A stretch of DNA of 64,000 nucleotides from the NCBI GenBank assembly GCA_011525695.1, contig WYBX01000101.1, forward strand, positions 1 to 64,000. Direction: 5' to 3'. The DNA comes from Verrucomicrobiia bacterium (GTDB taxonomy: Bacteria; Verrucomicrobiota; Verrucomicrobiia; Opitutales; Opitutaceae). Under the pieces are notes generated by a model. It saw nothing but the letters and a program-made list of their open reading frames with translations. It had not been told where the DNA came from and did no database searches. A program made the position numbers and the translations under genes. This document shows positions 18,365 to 26,252 of this stretch, piece after piece. The stretch's first letter is position 1. Every line of letters starts with the position of its first letter.

Positions 18365-20367
18365 TTGAACTGATCGAACACGAGGACTTGTGACGGGAAG
18401 GTCTGGCCGCTGCGCCGCGCCTCCTCGGTGGCCTTGCGCTCGTCCTCGTCGATCCAGTGCAGGAAGAACTCCTCGGCGCTCCGGCTTTGCATCACGTTGT
18501 ACCCCTTTGGCCATTTGACGTAACGCCAGAAAGCGGTGCGGTGGAAGGGCAGGGCCCAGCCATTGACCCAGGCGGCATCCTGATAGATCAGCCACTCGGC
18601 CTGCGCGGCCAGATCCTTGATTTCCTTCATCGAGCGGGCCTGATCGTAAGCCTCGATCACGCGATCGAGCTCCGGGACGAAGGTCATCGTCATGTTGTTG
18701 GTTTGGACTCGGACCTGGGTTGGATTGGGGTTTGGCTTGCCGGCGGCAAACGTGTCGACTGGCTTTCCATTCTCGTCGAGGTAGGCATCGATCCAGGCAT
18801 TGGAGCCGTGATACATCTCCCAGTAACGCGGGCAGGCCTCGACCGAGCGTGACAGCGCGATGAGCGAGAGTTCGTGCTGCTTTTCCTGCACCTTTTTCCA
18901 GCCGGTGGTGGAGTCGAGGATCTCGAGCTTCAGTTCGAGGCCCGCCTTCAGCGCCTCCTGCTGCAGGATCGGGAGCATGTCGCGCAAGGTCGCGAGATAG
19001 GTGGTGAGCGTAAACGAGAGCCGCTGGCCGGCATCGTTGATCAGGATGCCGTCGGGCCCCTGCTGCTTGAAGCCGGCGCGGGCAAAGTGTTCGCGGGCCG
19101 TGGCCGGATTGAAATGGCGGGCCGAGACCTTCGGATTCATGTTCCAGCCGTAGCCGTCGGATCGCGTCTCGAGCCGGACGGCGTCGCCGCGGAAATACTG
19201 TTCGCAGACCAGGTCGAAGTTGGTGGCGTACTGGAGGCCGAGCCGGAGCTCGACGTCATTCAGCGGCGGCCGGGCGCTGTTGATCCAGATGCCCCAATCG
19301 GGACGCGGAATCTGGTTGAAGAACTTTGCCTTCACGATGAGTCCGCCGGCCACGAGCGGGTGGGTGTCGGGCAGCATCTCGTACCAGTATTTCGAGAGAT
19401 TGGACGGATAGAGATCGATGTCGCCCCGGGTGAAGGCCTCGAAGGCCTTGTCCGGGTCGCGGATGACCTCGAGCCGGTAGCGGTCGGGATTGTAGCGGCC
19501 GCGCCAGAACCGCTTGTCGCGGGCCCACCAGTTTTCGACCTTCGTGAGCGTGACCGAGCGGCCGCGGTCGATGTTGCGGTCGAGCAGTTCATAGGCGCCG
19601 GTGGTCGGGACGGTCCGCCACTGGTAGCGCTCGATCCAGTCGGGGCCGAATTCCTGGAACGCGTGGCGTGCGTAGGGCACGAGATTGCCGGCGCGGATCA
19701 CGCCGTCGGGTTTCGGCTGGGGCAGGGTGATCGCGAACGTGTGGGAATCGTAAATCGTGAGCCGTTCGTACGTCTTGGTGTAGAAATCGTTGTACCAGGG
19801 CTCGCGCAGGTGGGGGCTGCGCATGAAGTAGAAGCTGAAGACGACATCGTCGGTCGTGACCGGTTTGCCGTCCGACCACCGCGCATCGGGATCGAGTCGG
19901 AAATAGTAGGTGTGTCCATCCGCACCGACAGCCCATTCGCGGGCGAGTCCGGGGAACGCCTTGCCGGGGAGGTTGGGATGCGGGTGCACATAGGCCACGC
20001 CGACATAGTCGAGCAGGTACTGGCGGATCCCGCCCGTCGCATCGGGGCCGATCGTCCGGGTCGTGCGGGGAAAGTCGGAGATGTAATAGCGGAAGGTGCC
20101 GCCCGGTTTTGCCGCGGGATCGGCGAATTCGGGAAGATCGGAGGTATCTTCCCACTTCAGGTCGGCCGGGAGCTGATCGATCGATGCGGTGTGGTAGAAC
20201 TCAGGCTGCTCCTTGAGCGTCCGAGCGAGGTCGGCCTCCATCGGACGGTCGGCAGGGTCGGCGGCGGCCGACTTGTCGCCGTCGCCCCGGCCGCAGCCGG
20301 CCAGGGCCAGCACGAGGGTGAGCGGGAGCAGGATGGCGAAGCGCCAGGGGTGGGATATTGACTGCAT
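18361..20367 (-). CDS. yejA: peptide ABC transporter substrate-binding lipoprotein (YejA-like, SBP family 5)
   Basis: From ATG 20367 the protein has 668 residues. A lipoprotein signal ends in LALAGCG, with Cys25 as the lipidated residue. The rest is a family-5 solute-binding protein of the large YejA subtype: FRYYISDFPRT, HTYYFRLDPDARWSDG and the ARHFNPATAREHFARAGF region are typical. It should capture oligopeptides in the periplasm for the permeases encoded just upstream. It starts 4 bases after the permease stop, and its own stop overlaps the ATPase start. E. coli YejABEF also takes up microcin C; whether this one does is unknown. Confidence 0.9.
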   Translation of the reverse strand: MQSISHPWRFAILLPLTLVLALAGCGRGDGDKSAAADPADRPMEADLARTLKEQPEFYHTASIDQLPADLKWEDTSDLPEFADPAAKPGGTFRYYISDFPRTTRTIGPDATGGIRQYLLDYVGVAYVHPHPNLPGKAFPGLAREWAVGADGHTYYFRLDPDARWSDGKPVTTDDVVFSFYFMRSPHLREPWYNDFYTKTYERLTIYDSHTFAITLPQPKPDGVIRAGNLVPYARHAFQEFGPDWIERYQWRTVPTTGAYELLDRNIDRGRSVTLTKVENWWARDKRFWRGRYNPDRYRLEVIRDPDKAFEAFTRGDIDLYPSNLSKYWYEMLPDTHPLVAGGLIVKAKFFNQIPRPDWGIWINSARPPLNDVELRLGLQYATNFDLVCEQYFRGDAVRLETRSDGYGWNMNPKVSARHFNPATAREHFARAGFKQQGPDGILINDAGQRLSFTLTTYLATLRDMLPILQQEALKAGLELKLEILDSTTGWKKVQEKQHELSLIALSRSVEACPRYWEMYHGSNAWIDAYLDENGKPVDTFAAGKPNPNPTQVRVQTNNMTMTFVPELDRVIEAYDQARSMKEIKDLAAQAEWLIYQDAAWVNGWALPFHRTAFWRYVKWPKGYNVMQSRSAEEFFLHWIDEDERKATEEARRSGQTFPSQVLVFDQFK

Positions 20368-20371
20368 GGGA

Positions 20372-21433
20372 TTACTGGTACGTCGTAAATTTCTTTGGAT
20401 CAAATGCCTCGCGAATCGCCTCGCCGACAAAGGTCACCAGCGTCAGCACGATCGTCAGTGCGCTGAAGGCTGAGGCGACGATCCACGGGGCGTTGAGATT
20501 CGAGGTCCCCTGCCGGAGGAGTTCGCCCCAGCTGGGGGTGGGCGGCGGCAGCCCGAAGCCCAGGAAGTCCAGCGAGGTGAGCGCGGCGATCGCGCTGGAG
20601 ACGGTGAAGGGGATGAACGTGACGATGGTGGAAAGGATGTTGGGGAGGATGTGCCGGAAGATGACCCGCGGCGTGCCGGCGCCAAGGACCTGCGCCGCAT
20701 GCACGTAATCCCTCGCTTTCTCGCGATAAGTGACGGAGCGCATGTAGTAGGTCATGCTGGTCCAGGAGAACAGAACGACGATGGCGAGCAGGATCCAGAG
20801 GTTGGGGGTGATGATCGAGGCGACGATGATGACGACGAAGAGAAACGGGATATTCGACCAGATCTCGATCAGCCGTTGCACGAAAAGATCGAACCAGCCG
20901 CCGAAATAACCCATGAGGCAGCCCAGCGAGATGCCGATCACATAGGTGAGTGCGATGAAGCAGGCTGCAAACAACAGGGCGGTCCGGAAGCCGTAGAGCA
21001 GCCGGGCGAGGATGTCCCGGTTGATCTGGTCGGTGCCGAGGAAGTGGCGCCGGCTCCAGTCGGGCGGCCGGGGACGGAAGGTTTCGCCGGCATAGGCATT
21101 CTCCGTCGGGCTGTAGGGTACCGGGGGCAACAGCACCCAGTTGCCGTTGTTGCCGGAGGCAAAGTGTTCGCGCAGTTCGCGGTAGTTGACTTCCCAACTG
21201 TACTCCAGGCCGAACTCGTTGCCGGTGTGGATCGCGCCGTAGGTGGGGAAGTACCACCGGCCCTCGTAGCGCACGATCAGCGCGCGGTTGTTGACCAGCA
21301 ACTCCGCCACGAGGGCGAGTGCGACCAGTCCGCACAGAATCAGGAAGGAAACGTAGCCGCGCCGGATCTGGCGAAACCGCTGGAGTTTTCGCCGCGTCAG
21401 CGGGTCCTTGATGAGCCGGGAGAGCAGGGACAT
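20372..21433 (-). CDS. yejE: peptide ABC transporter permease (YejE-like)
   Basis: The 353-residue membrane protein has the hallmark YejE layout: an N-terminal helix after RFRQIRRGYVSF, then a large periplasmic loop containing RYEGRWYFP and a HFLGTDQINRDILARLLYG stretch, and five more helices. The EAA loop that contacts the ATPase is in the AAQVLGAGTPRVIFRHILPN region. LDFLGFGLPPPTPSWGELL near the end is typical of OppC-type permeases. It lies 12 bases after the YejB-like gene. Confidence 0.93.
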   Translation of the reverse strand: MSLLSRLIKDPLTRRKLQRFRQIRRGYVSFLILCGLVALALVAELLVNNRALIVRYEGRWYFPTYGAIHTGNEFGLEYSWEVNYRELREHFASGNNGNWVLLPPVPYSPTENAYAGETFRPRPPDWSRRHFLGTDQINRDILARLLYGFRTALLFAACFIALTYVIGISLGCLMGYFGGWFDLFVQRLIEIWSNIPFLFVVIIVASIITPNLWILLAIVVLFSWTSMTYYMRSVTYREKARDYVHAAQVLGAGTPRVIFRHILPNILSTIVTFIPFTVSSAIAALTSLDFLGFGLPPPTPSWGELLRQGTSNLNAPWIVASAFSALTIVLTLVTFVGEAIREAFDPKKFTTYQ

Positions 21434-21445
21434 GGGCCGCGGTGT

Positions 21446-22471
21446 TTATTTGAACCGGATGCGCGGATCCACGAGCGCCACGAGCACGTCGGCCAAAATG
21501 TGGCCCAGCAGGAGCAGCAGGGATGAAACCAACAGCACTCCCATCACGGTGGGATAGTCGCGGTCGACCACGGAGGTGTAGCCGAGCAACCCCATGCCAT
21601 TGATGTCGAAGATGAATTCGATCAGGAAAGAGCCGCCCACGAGCACGGTGACGCTCTGGCCGAAGTAGGTGGCCAGGGGGATGAGCGAGTTGCGCAGCGC
21701 ATGCCGCAGCACGGCCTGCCGGAACGAGACGCCCTTGGCCATGGCGGTGCGCACGAAGTCGGCCGCAAGGTTGTCCATCAGCTGGTTCTTGAGCAGGAGG
21801 GTGACGAAGGCGAAGGCGCCGATGCAGTAGCAGATCAGCGGGAGAACGGCGTGGTGTGCCAGGTCAGTGACCTTTCCCCAGGCCGTGAGATCGGGAAAAT
21901 CCTCGCCGCGGAATCCGCCCATCGGGAACCAGCCCCAGCGGGCTGCGAGATAGACGACGAGGATGGCGCCCAGCGCGTAGCCCGGAATGGCATAGCCGAC
22001 GAAGACGAGCGCCGACGTGAGGTTGTCCAGCAGGGTGCGGTGCCGGATGGCCTTGAGGATGCCGAGCGGAATGCAGACGGAGTAGACCAGCAGCAGCGTG
22101 ATTGCGCCGTAGGTCAGCGACACGGGCAGCCGGTCGAAGAGGATGGTGGCGACCGGTTCGTTATAGCGATAGCTTGTGCCGAGATCGCCGCGGAGGACCT
22201 TGCCCAGCCAGATGAAGTAGGCCTTCACCGGCGGCTGATCGAAGCCGTAGTATTCCCGGAGCATTTGCATCTGGGCCTCCGAGATGGCGCCGCGGCTGGC
22301 ATCGGCACGTGAGGCGGCGCCTCCGCCGCCGGCATCGCCCATCCGGGCCTCCATCAGCGCCCGCTCGATTGGCCCGCCGGGCACGACCCGCGTGATCAGG
22401 AAGACGATCAGCGTGATGCCGAGCAGGGTCGGGGGGATGAGCAGGAATCTTCGAAGAAAGTAGCCGCGCAT
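21446..22471 (-). CDS. yejB: peptide ABC transporter permease (YejB-like)
   Basis: The 341-residue protein is the first gene of the five-gene importer operon. MRGYFLRRFLLIPPTLLGIT is the standard first helix of the OppB class. VPGGPIERAL is followed by a periplasmic insertion (about residues 42-62) that is typical of YejB. The EAA loop is in VRTAMAKGVSFRQAVLRHALRN, and the C terminus ends in LVDPRIRF. The upstream 885-bp gap is full of repeats, so the operon promoter must lie close to the gene or within the repeats. Confidence 0.93.
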   Translation of the reverse strand: MRGYFLRRFLLIPPTLLGITLIVFLITRVVPGGPIERALMEARMGDAGGGGAASRADASRGAISEAQMQMLREYYGFDQPPVKAYFIWLGKVLRGDLGTSYRYNEPVATILFDRLPVSLTYGAITLLLVYSVCIPLGILKAIRHRTLLDNLTSALVFVGYAIPGYALGAILVVYLAARWGWFPMGGFRGEDFPDLTAWGKVTDLAHHAVLPLICYCIGAFAFVTLLLKNQLMDNLAADFVRTAMAKGVSFRQAVLRHALRNSLIPLATYFGQSVTVLVGGSFLIEFIFDINGMGLLGYTSVVDRDYPTVMGVLLVSSLLLLLGHILADVLVALVDPRIRFK

Positions 22472-22560
22472 GGATTGGGGTAGCCTTGCCGGGATCGGCT
22501 ATGCCGCACGATTCGGCCGCCGGCAGCAAGTGCGGAAGCCCCGAAAGAGCAAGCGAACAG

Positions 22561-22695
22561 GAGGGCTGAAAGCCCGATCCATCCGGATGTTGGAATCGAT
22601 GAATCGGGCCTTCAGCCCTGAGATCTCGCCGGTACGGAGTCCTGGGCCGTTGGCCCAGGCTGGGATGAAACGGGCCTTTGGCCCTCCGGCCCTCC
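22561..22695. repeat. class C repeat (GGGCTGAAAGCCC family), copy 1
   Basis: About 135 bp with nested palindromes: GGGCTGAAAGCCCGATCCAT pairs with ATGAATCGGGCCTTCAGCCC downstream; CCTGGGCCGTTGGCCCAGG is a hairpin; and GGGCCTTTGGCCC is another. It ends in CCGGCCCTCCATG, the same edge as the class A elements. An inverted, slightly diverged copy lies at 51913-52060. Confidence 0.85.
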
Positions 22696-22702
22696 ATGAT
22701 TG

Positions 22703-22845
22703 CAGTGCTCACTTCTCGATCGGAATGACTCATTCGGAATGACTTTCATGGAGGGACGCCCTCCGTGGCGTCCACAAACCCGATGGGAAAGTCATTCTGC
22801 GTAGCGGATCGATCTTGTGGCCGTGACAGAGCACGGCCCTCCATG
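22703..22845. repeat. class A double-hairpin element with leader, full copy
   Basis: The core is 22747-22845 (99 bp). CATGGAGGG at one end pairs with CCCTCCATG at the other. Inside are hairpins GGACGCC/GGCGTCC and GGCCGTG/CACGGCC, joined by a conserved linker (AAACCCGATGGGAAAGTCAT and onwards). A leader with TCGGAATGAC repeated twice (22703-22746) precedes the core and recurs at other copies. Confidence 0.92.
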
Positions 22846-22854
22846 ATTGCAATG

Positions 22855-22950
22855 CGCACTTCTCGGTCGGAATGACTCATTCGGAATGACTTTCATGGAG
22901 GGACGCCCTCCGTGGCGTCCACAAACGAAATGGGAACCCCGTTCTGCGCG
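22855..22950. repeat. class A element, truncated copy in tandem
   Basis: The leader and first hairpin (22894-22922) of a second class A copy directly follow the first. The second hairpin is missing and the sequence diverges after about 22945, where a class B repeat begins. Confidence 0.88.
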
Positions 22951-22956
22951 CCCGCG

Positions 22957-23083
22957 AGGCTTTCATTGAACCACGCAGCCGTAGGGGCGCAGCCCTGGTC
23001 TGCGCCCTCAGGACCGTTCACTCACGCAGGTGGGCGCAGGCAAGGCTGCGCCCCTACGAGTCCCGTGCTGAATCCTGATTCAG
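22957..23083. repeat. class B repeat (GTAGGGGCGCAGCC family), copy 1
   Basis: About 127 bp. GTAGGGGCGCAGCC at 22981 pairs with GGCTGCGCCCCTAC near 23060, and an inner set TCTGCGCCC/GGGCGCAGG also pairs. The same 127 bp, including the flanking TTGAACCACGCAGCC and CTGAATCC ends, recurs at 60748-60873, and an inverted copy lies at 63190-63272. Confidence 0.9.
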
Positions 23084-23179
23084 ACACTCATCGCATGATG
23101 GGGATGCGGCGGCCCCGTAGCGCCGGTTTTCAACCGGCGAAAACCGGTCGAAACGGATTCCGGGCCCTTCAGGATTCCA

Positions 23180-23230
23180 GTAGGTCAAGTCTCCGACCGG
23201 CCCTGGGCAGGTCAAGTAGACCTGCCCTAC
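23180..23230. repeat. class D repeat (GTAGGTCA/CAGGTC family), copy 1
   Basis: A 51-bp palindromic unit: GTAGGTCAAGTCTCCGACC, then GGGCAGGTCAAGTAGACCTG and CCCTAC. The second half forms a hairpin (GGGCAGGTC/GACCTGCCC). Related units lie at 38465-38516 and, inverted, at 52129-52187. Confidence 0.85.
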
Positions 23231-23282
23231 TTCACATGGGGATCCGGCGCCACCCGCGCCGCGTCGAATCCGGGGAGATTCC

Positions 23283-23320
23283 GGGGGAAATTTCCGGGAA
23301 ATTTCCCGGGCTAAAATTTC
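23283..23320 (+). promoter_or_regulatory. cluster of AAATTT palindromes upstream of the KaiC-like gene
   Basis: GGAAATTTCC (23286-23295) and GGGAAATTTCCC (23296-23307) lie with centres 11 bp apart, about one helical turn. A third half-match, TAAAATTTC (23312-23320), is centred 15 bp further on. The cluster ends 36 bases before the start codon at 23357. The spacing suggests an operator for a dimeric regulator; this is inference. Confidence 0.5.
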
Positions 23321-23356
23321 TGGCGGACAGCACCTTTTGCGAAAAAGATTTGCCGG

Positions 23357-24850
23357 ATGCCCGACGTCCCAGCTTCCGATCGCTCTTCGCCCACCGGGAT
23401 TTCCGGACTGGATGAAATCCTTCGCGGTGGGCTACCTGAAAACCGGCTTTACCTCCTGCTGGGCAGCCCCGGCGCCGGCAAGACAACCATCGCGTTGCAA
23501 TACCTGCTCGAAGGCGCCGCGCGCGGCGAGCAGGGGTTGTATATTGCGCTTTCCGAAACGCGGGACGAGATCCTCTCCGTCGCGCGGTCGCACGGCTGGC
23601 CGATCGACCGGATCTCAATTTTCGAACTGTCCGCATTGGAGCAGCAGCTGGCGCAGGAGGAGCGCAACACGGTCTTTCATCCGGCCGAGATCGAGCTCAA
23701 CAAGACCACGCAGATGCTGCTTCAGCGAATCCAGGAGGTGAAGCCCCGGCGGCTGGTGCTGGACTCGCTTTCCGAACTGCGGCTGCTTTCCGACTCCGCG
23801 CTGCGGTACCGCCGGCAGATGCTGTCGCTCAAGCAGTTCTTCGCCGGCCAGCAGATGACGGTGCTGCTGCTCGACGATCATTCGGCCGACGGCGGGGATC
23901 TGCATGTGCAGAGCATCGCGCACGGCGTGATCATGGTGGAGAAGGTCGTATCGAGTTACGGCTCCGAGAAGCGCCGGATCACGATCAACAAGATGCGCGG
24001 GCTCAATTTCATCGGCGGTTTTCACGATGCGATGATCGTGCCCGGCGGGATGCGGATCTTCCCCCGCGTCGTGGGCTCGGCGCAGCCGCCGCGGCCGCCG
24101 GCCCGCGGCGTGGCGGTGTCCGGCATCAAGGAACTGGACACGCTGCTGGGCGGCGGGCTGGAGCGGGGCACGAGCTGCCTGCTGCTCGGGCCGGCCGGCA
24201 CGGGCAAGTCGACGGTGGCGCTGCAGTTTTCCGTGGCTGCGGCCGAGCGCGGCGAAGCCGTCCTCATTTGCATCTTCGAGGAGAACCGGGAGACCATGGT
24301 CGCGCGCTGCCGGTCGGTCGGCCTCCCGATTGAGTCCCACCTCGAGGCGGGACGGATCCAGCTGCTGGAGGTGGATCCGGCCGAGCTCGCACCCGGCGAA
24401 TTCGCTCATTGCGTAATTGACGAGGTGCGAAAGCGGGGCGCGACCATCGTCGTGATCGACAGCCTCAACGGCTACATGCAGGCGATGGCCGACTCGAGCC
24501 ACCTCGTCATCCAGCTCCACGAGTTGCTGTCGTTCCTCAATCGCCACGGCGTCCTCTCGCTGATGACCGTCGCGCAGAGCGGCATCGTCGGCCAGATGCA
24601 TGCGCCGGTGGAACTCACCTATCTGGCCGACACGGTGATCCTGCTCCGGTTCTTCGAGCAGAACGGCCGGCTGAAGAAGGCGATTTCGGTGATCAAGAAG
24701 CGGATTGGTGCACACGAGGACACGCTGCGTGAATTCCGGATCGACGGGCAGGGCCTGCGCGTGGGCGCGCCGCTGGATCAGTTCCACGGGATCCTGACCG
24801 GGACTCCCACGTTCGTCGGCTCATCCGAGCAGATGCTGAAGCCGCGTTGA
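23357..24850 (+). CDS. two-domain KaiC-like RecA-family ATPase
   Basis: The 497-residue protein has two KaiC domains, as in cyanobacterial KaiC (519). Walker A motifs are GSPGAGKTT (36-44) and GPAGTGKST (278-286). Catalytic glutamates are near Glu67 (ALSETRDE) and Glu308-Glu309 (FEEN). The end of the second domain resembles KaiC (ADTVILLRFFE, KAISVIKKR, LREF), but the positions that align with the Ser431-Thr432 autophosphorylation pair read Thr421-Tyr422 by my alignment. There is no kaiA or kaiB here. It is followed at 140 bp by a histidine kinase and response regulator, so it probably feeds a two-component output. Stress or timing roles are known for such homologues outside cyanobacteria. 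Confidence 0.92.
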   Translation: MPDVPASDRSSPTGISGLDEILRGGLPENRLYLLLGSPGAGKTTIALQYLLEGAARGEQGLYIALSETRDEILSVARSHGWPIDRISIFELSALEQQLAQEERNTVFHPAEIELNKTTQMLLQRIQEVKPRRLVLDSLSELRLLSDSALRYRRQMLSLKQFFAGQQMTVLLLDDHSADGGDLHVQSIAHGVIMVEKVVSSYGSEKRRITINKMRGLNFIGGFHDAMIVPGGMRIFPRVVGSAQPPRPPARGVAVSGIKELDTLLGGGLERGTSCLLLGPAGTGKSTVALQFSVAAAERGEAVLICIFEENRETMVARCRSVGLPIESHLEAGRIQLLEVDPAELAPGEFAHCVIDEVRKRGATIVVIDSLNGYMQAMADSSHLVIQLHELLSFLNRHGVLSLMTVAQSGIVGQMHAPVELTYLADTVILLRFFEQNGRLKKAISVIKKRIGAHEDTLREFRIDGQGLRVGAPLDQFHGILTGTPTFVGSSEQMLKPR

Positions 24851-24853
24851 CCC

Positions 24854-24893
24854 GGAAATTTCATGAACCGAGGAAAACACACGGGAAATTTCC
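24854..24893 (+). promoter_or_regulatory. two further GGAAATTTC sites after the KaiC-like gene
   Basis: GGAAATTTC (24854-24862) and GGAAATTTCC (24884-24893) are centred 30 bp apart, about three helical turns, directly after the KaiC-like stop codon and before the histidine kinase. They match the sites upstream of the KaiC-like gene, so the same protein may bind on both sides. This is inference. Confidence 0.4.
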
Positions 24894-24951
24894 GCCGGCC
24901 GTCGCCGGGCGACCGGGTCGCGGTCAGCCCCAACGGAGTCGGCCCGAAGGG

Positions 24952-24982
24952 CGAACATTTCACGATTTTCGTGAAATGTTCG
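24952..24982 (+). promoter_or_regulatory. 14-bp perfect inverted repeat before the histidine kinase
   Basis: CGAACATTTCACGA (24952-24965) pairs perfectly with TCGTGAAATGTTCG (24969-24982) around a TTT loop. It ends 7 bases before the ATG at 24990, so as RNA it would cover the ribosome binding region; as DNA it could be an operator. No T-run follows, so it is not a standard terminator. Confidence 0.6.
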
Positions 24983-24989
24983 GGTTGAA

Positions 24990-26252
24990 ATGAGCGCCGA
25001 GCGCAGAGCCGACGTGGTGCTTGTCATGGCGCCGATTGGCGCGGATGCCAGGAACATCCATGCGGTGCTGGCGCGGGCCGGACTCGCGCCACGGATATGC
25101 CGAGCGGTGCCGGAACTGGCGGCGGGCATGAAGGGCGACTGCGGGGCCCTGGTGCTGACGGAAGAGGCGCTGACGGCGGAATTGAGGAATGTATTGGCGG
25201 AGGGGTTTCGGACCCAGCCCCCGTGGTCGGACATCCCGGTGGTGCTGATCGCGAGTGTCGGACCGGCCAACCTGGGCACGGCGGTGGCCGCCCGGTTGCG
25301 GGGCGCCCGCCGGACGATCACGCTGCTCGAGCGGCCGCTGCGCTCGGTCACCCTGGTGGCCACGCTGGACACGCTGCTGGCCGCGCGCCACCGCCAGTAT
25401 GAGATTCGGGATCTGCTCTCCGAACGCGACGCGCTGCTGAGCTCGCTCGAGGTGCGCGTGGCTGAGCGGACGGCGGAATTGCGGCGGATGGTGGAGGAGA
25501 TGGAGGCGTTTTCCTACAGTGTCTCGCATGACCTGCGCTCGCCGCTCCGGAGCCTCGCGGGCTATGCCGAAGCGCTGCAGGAGGATTATGCGGCGACGCT
25601 CCCGCCCGGGGCGCGGCATTATTGCGAGAAGATCGCGCATGCGGCCCGCCGGATGGACAGCCTGACGCAGGACGTGCTCGCGTACACCCGGGTGACGCGC
25701 TGCGAGATGGAAATTGTCCCGGTTGATCTTGATGGGCTGGTCCGCGAGGTGATTGATCAATATCCGGGGTTGGTCTCGGCGGCGGATCGGATTCGGGTGC
25801 AGCACCCGCTCGGCTGCGTCTGGGGGCATCCGCCATCGCTGACCCAATGCTTCTCGAACCTGCTCGGCAACGCGGTCAAATTTGTCCCCGAAGGCCGGCC
25901 GCCGTTGATTCAGATTCGAGCGCAGCGGACGGAGGAGCGCTGCCGGGTCTTCGTGAAGGATAATGGCCGTGGGATCGCGCCGCAGGATCAGGCGCGGATT
26001 TTCCGGATGTTCGAAAGGGCGGTGGGAAAAAGCGTGCCGGGGACGGGCATTGGGCTGGCCATCGTGAAAAAGGCGGTGGAGCGGATGGGCGGCCAGGTGG
26101 GCGTGACGTCCATTCCTGGCGAGGGTTCTGAGTTCTGGGTGGAGTTCCAGGCGGCGGAGGCGCCGTGCCTCGAGGTCGGCGCGGTCGACAGCACATCGCC
26201 ATTCTGGGAGGACAGCGGGCCGGTGCCGGCGAGGCAGGCCGACGTGGTATGA
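24990..26252 (+). CDS. sensor histidine kinase with N-terminal pseudo-receiver
   Basis: The 420-residue protein has a receiver-like domain (about 5-130) without the phospho-acceptor Asp. The strand where it should lie reads GALVLTEEAL. A coiled linker follows, then HisKA with His180 in FSYSVSHDLRSPL, and HATPase_c (about 285-395) with NLLGNAVKF, DNGRGIA and GTGIGL. No membrane helix is present. This pseudo-receiver-HisKA type is widespread in soil bacteria and usually pairs with an Rcp1-like regulator. Exactly that follows, overlapping by 4 bases. The Pro/Asp-rich last 30 residues are probably disordered. Confidence 0.92.
   Translation: MSAERRADVVLVMAPIGADARNIHAVLARAGLAPRICRAVPELAAGMKGDCGALVLTEEALTAELRNVLAEGFRTQPPWSDIPVVLIASVGPANLGTAVAARLRGARRTITLLERPLRSVTLVATLDTLLAARHRQYEIRDLLSERDALLSSLEVRVAERTAELRRMVEEMEAFSYSVSHDLRSPLRSLAGYAEALQEDYAATLPPGARHYCEKIAHAARRMDSLTQDVLAYTRVTRCEMEIVPVDLDGLVREVIDQYPGLVSAADRIRVQHPLGCVWGHPPSLTQCFSNLLGNAVKFVPEGRPPLIQIRAQRTEERCRVFVKDNGRGIAPQDQARIFRMFERAVGKSVPGTGIGLAIVKKAVERMGGQVGVTSIPGEGSEFWVEFQAAEAPCLEVGAVDSTSPFWEDSGPVPARQADVV

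Larger units (their letters stand above)
22472..23356. other. 885-bp repeat-filled gap between divergent operons
   Basis: No gene is supported. The gap separates the importer operon (minus) from the KaiC-like gene (plus) and must hold both promoters. It carries, in order, a class C repeat, one full and one partial class A element, a class B repeat, a short palindrome (GCCGGTTTTCAACCGGC near 23120), a class D repeat and the AAATTT palindromes just before the KaiC-like gene. Small frames here that would encode peptides starting MEGR are read-outs of the hairpins. Confidence 0.85.

Noticed and set aside
22472..23356. CRISPR-like array in the repeat cluster
   Set aside because: Units differ in sequence and length, are themselves palindromic and have no regular spacers; no cas gene is present.
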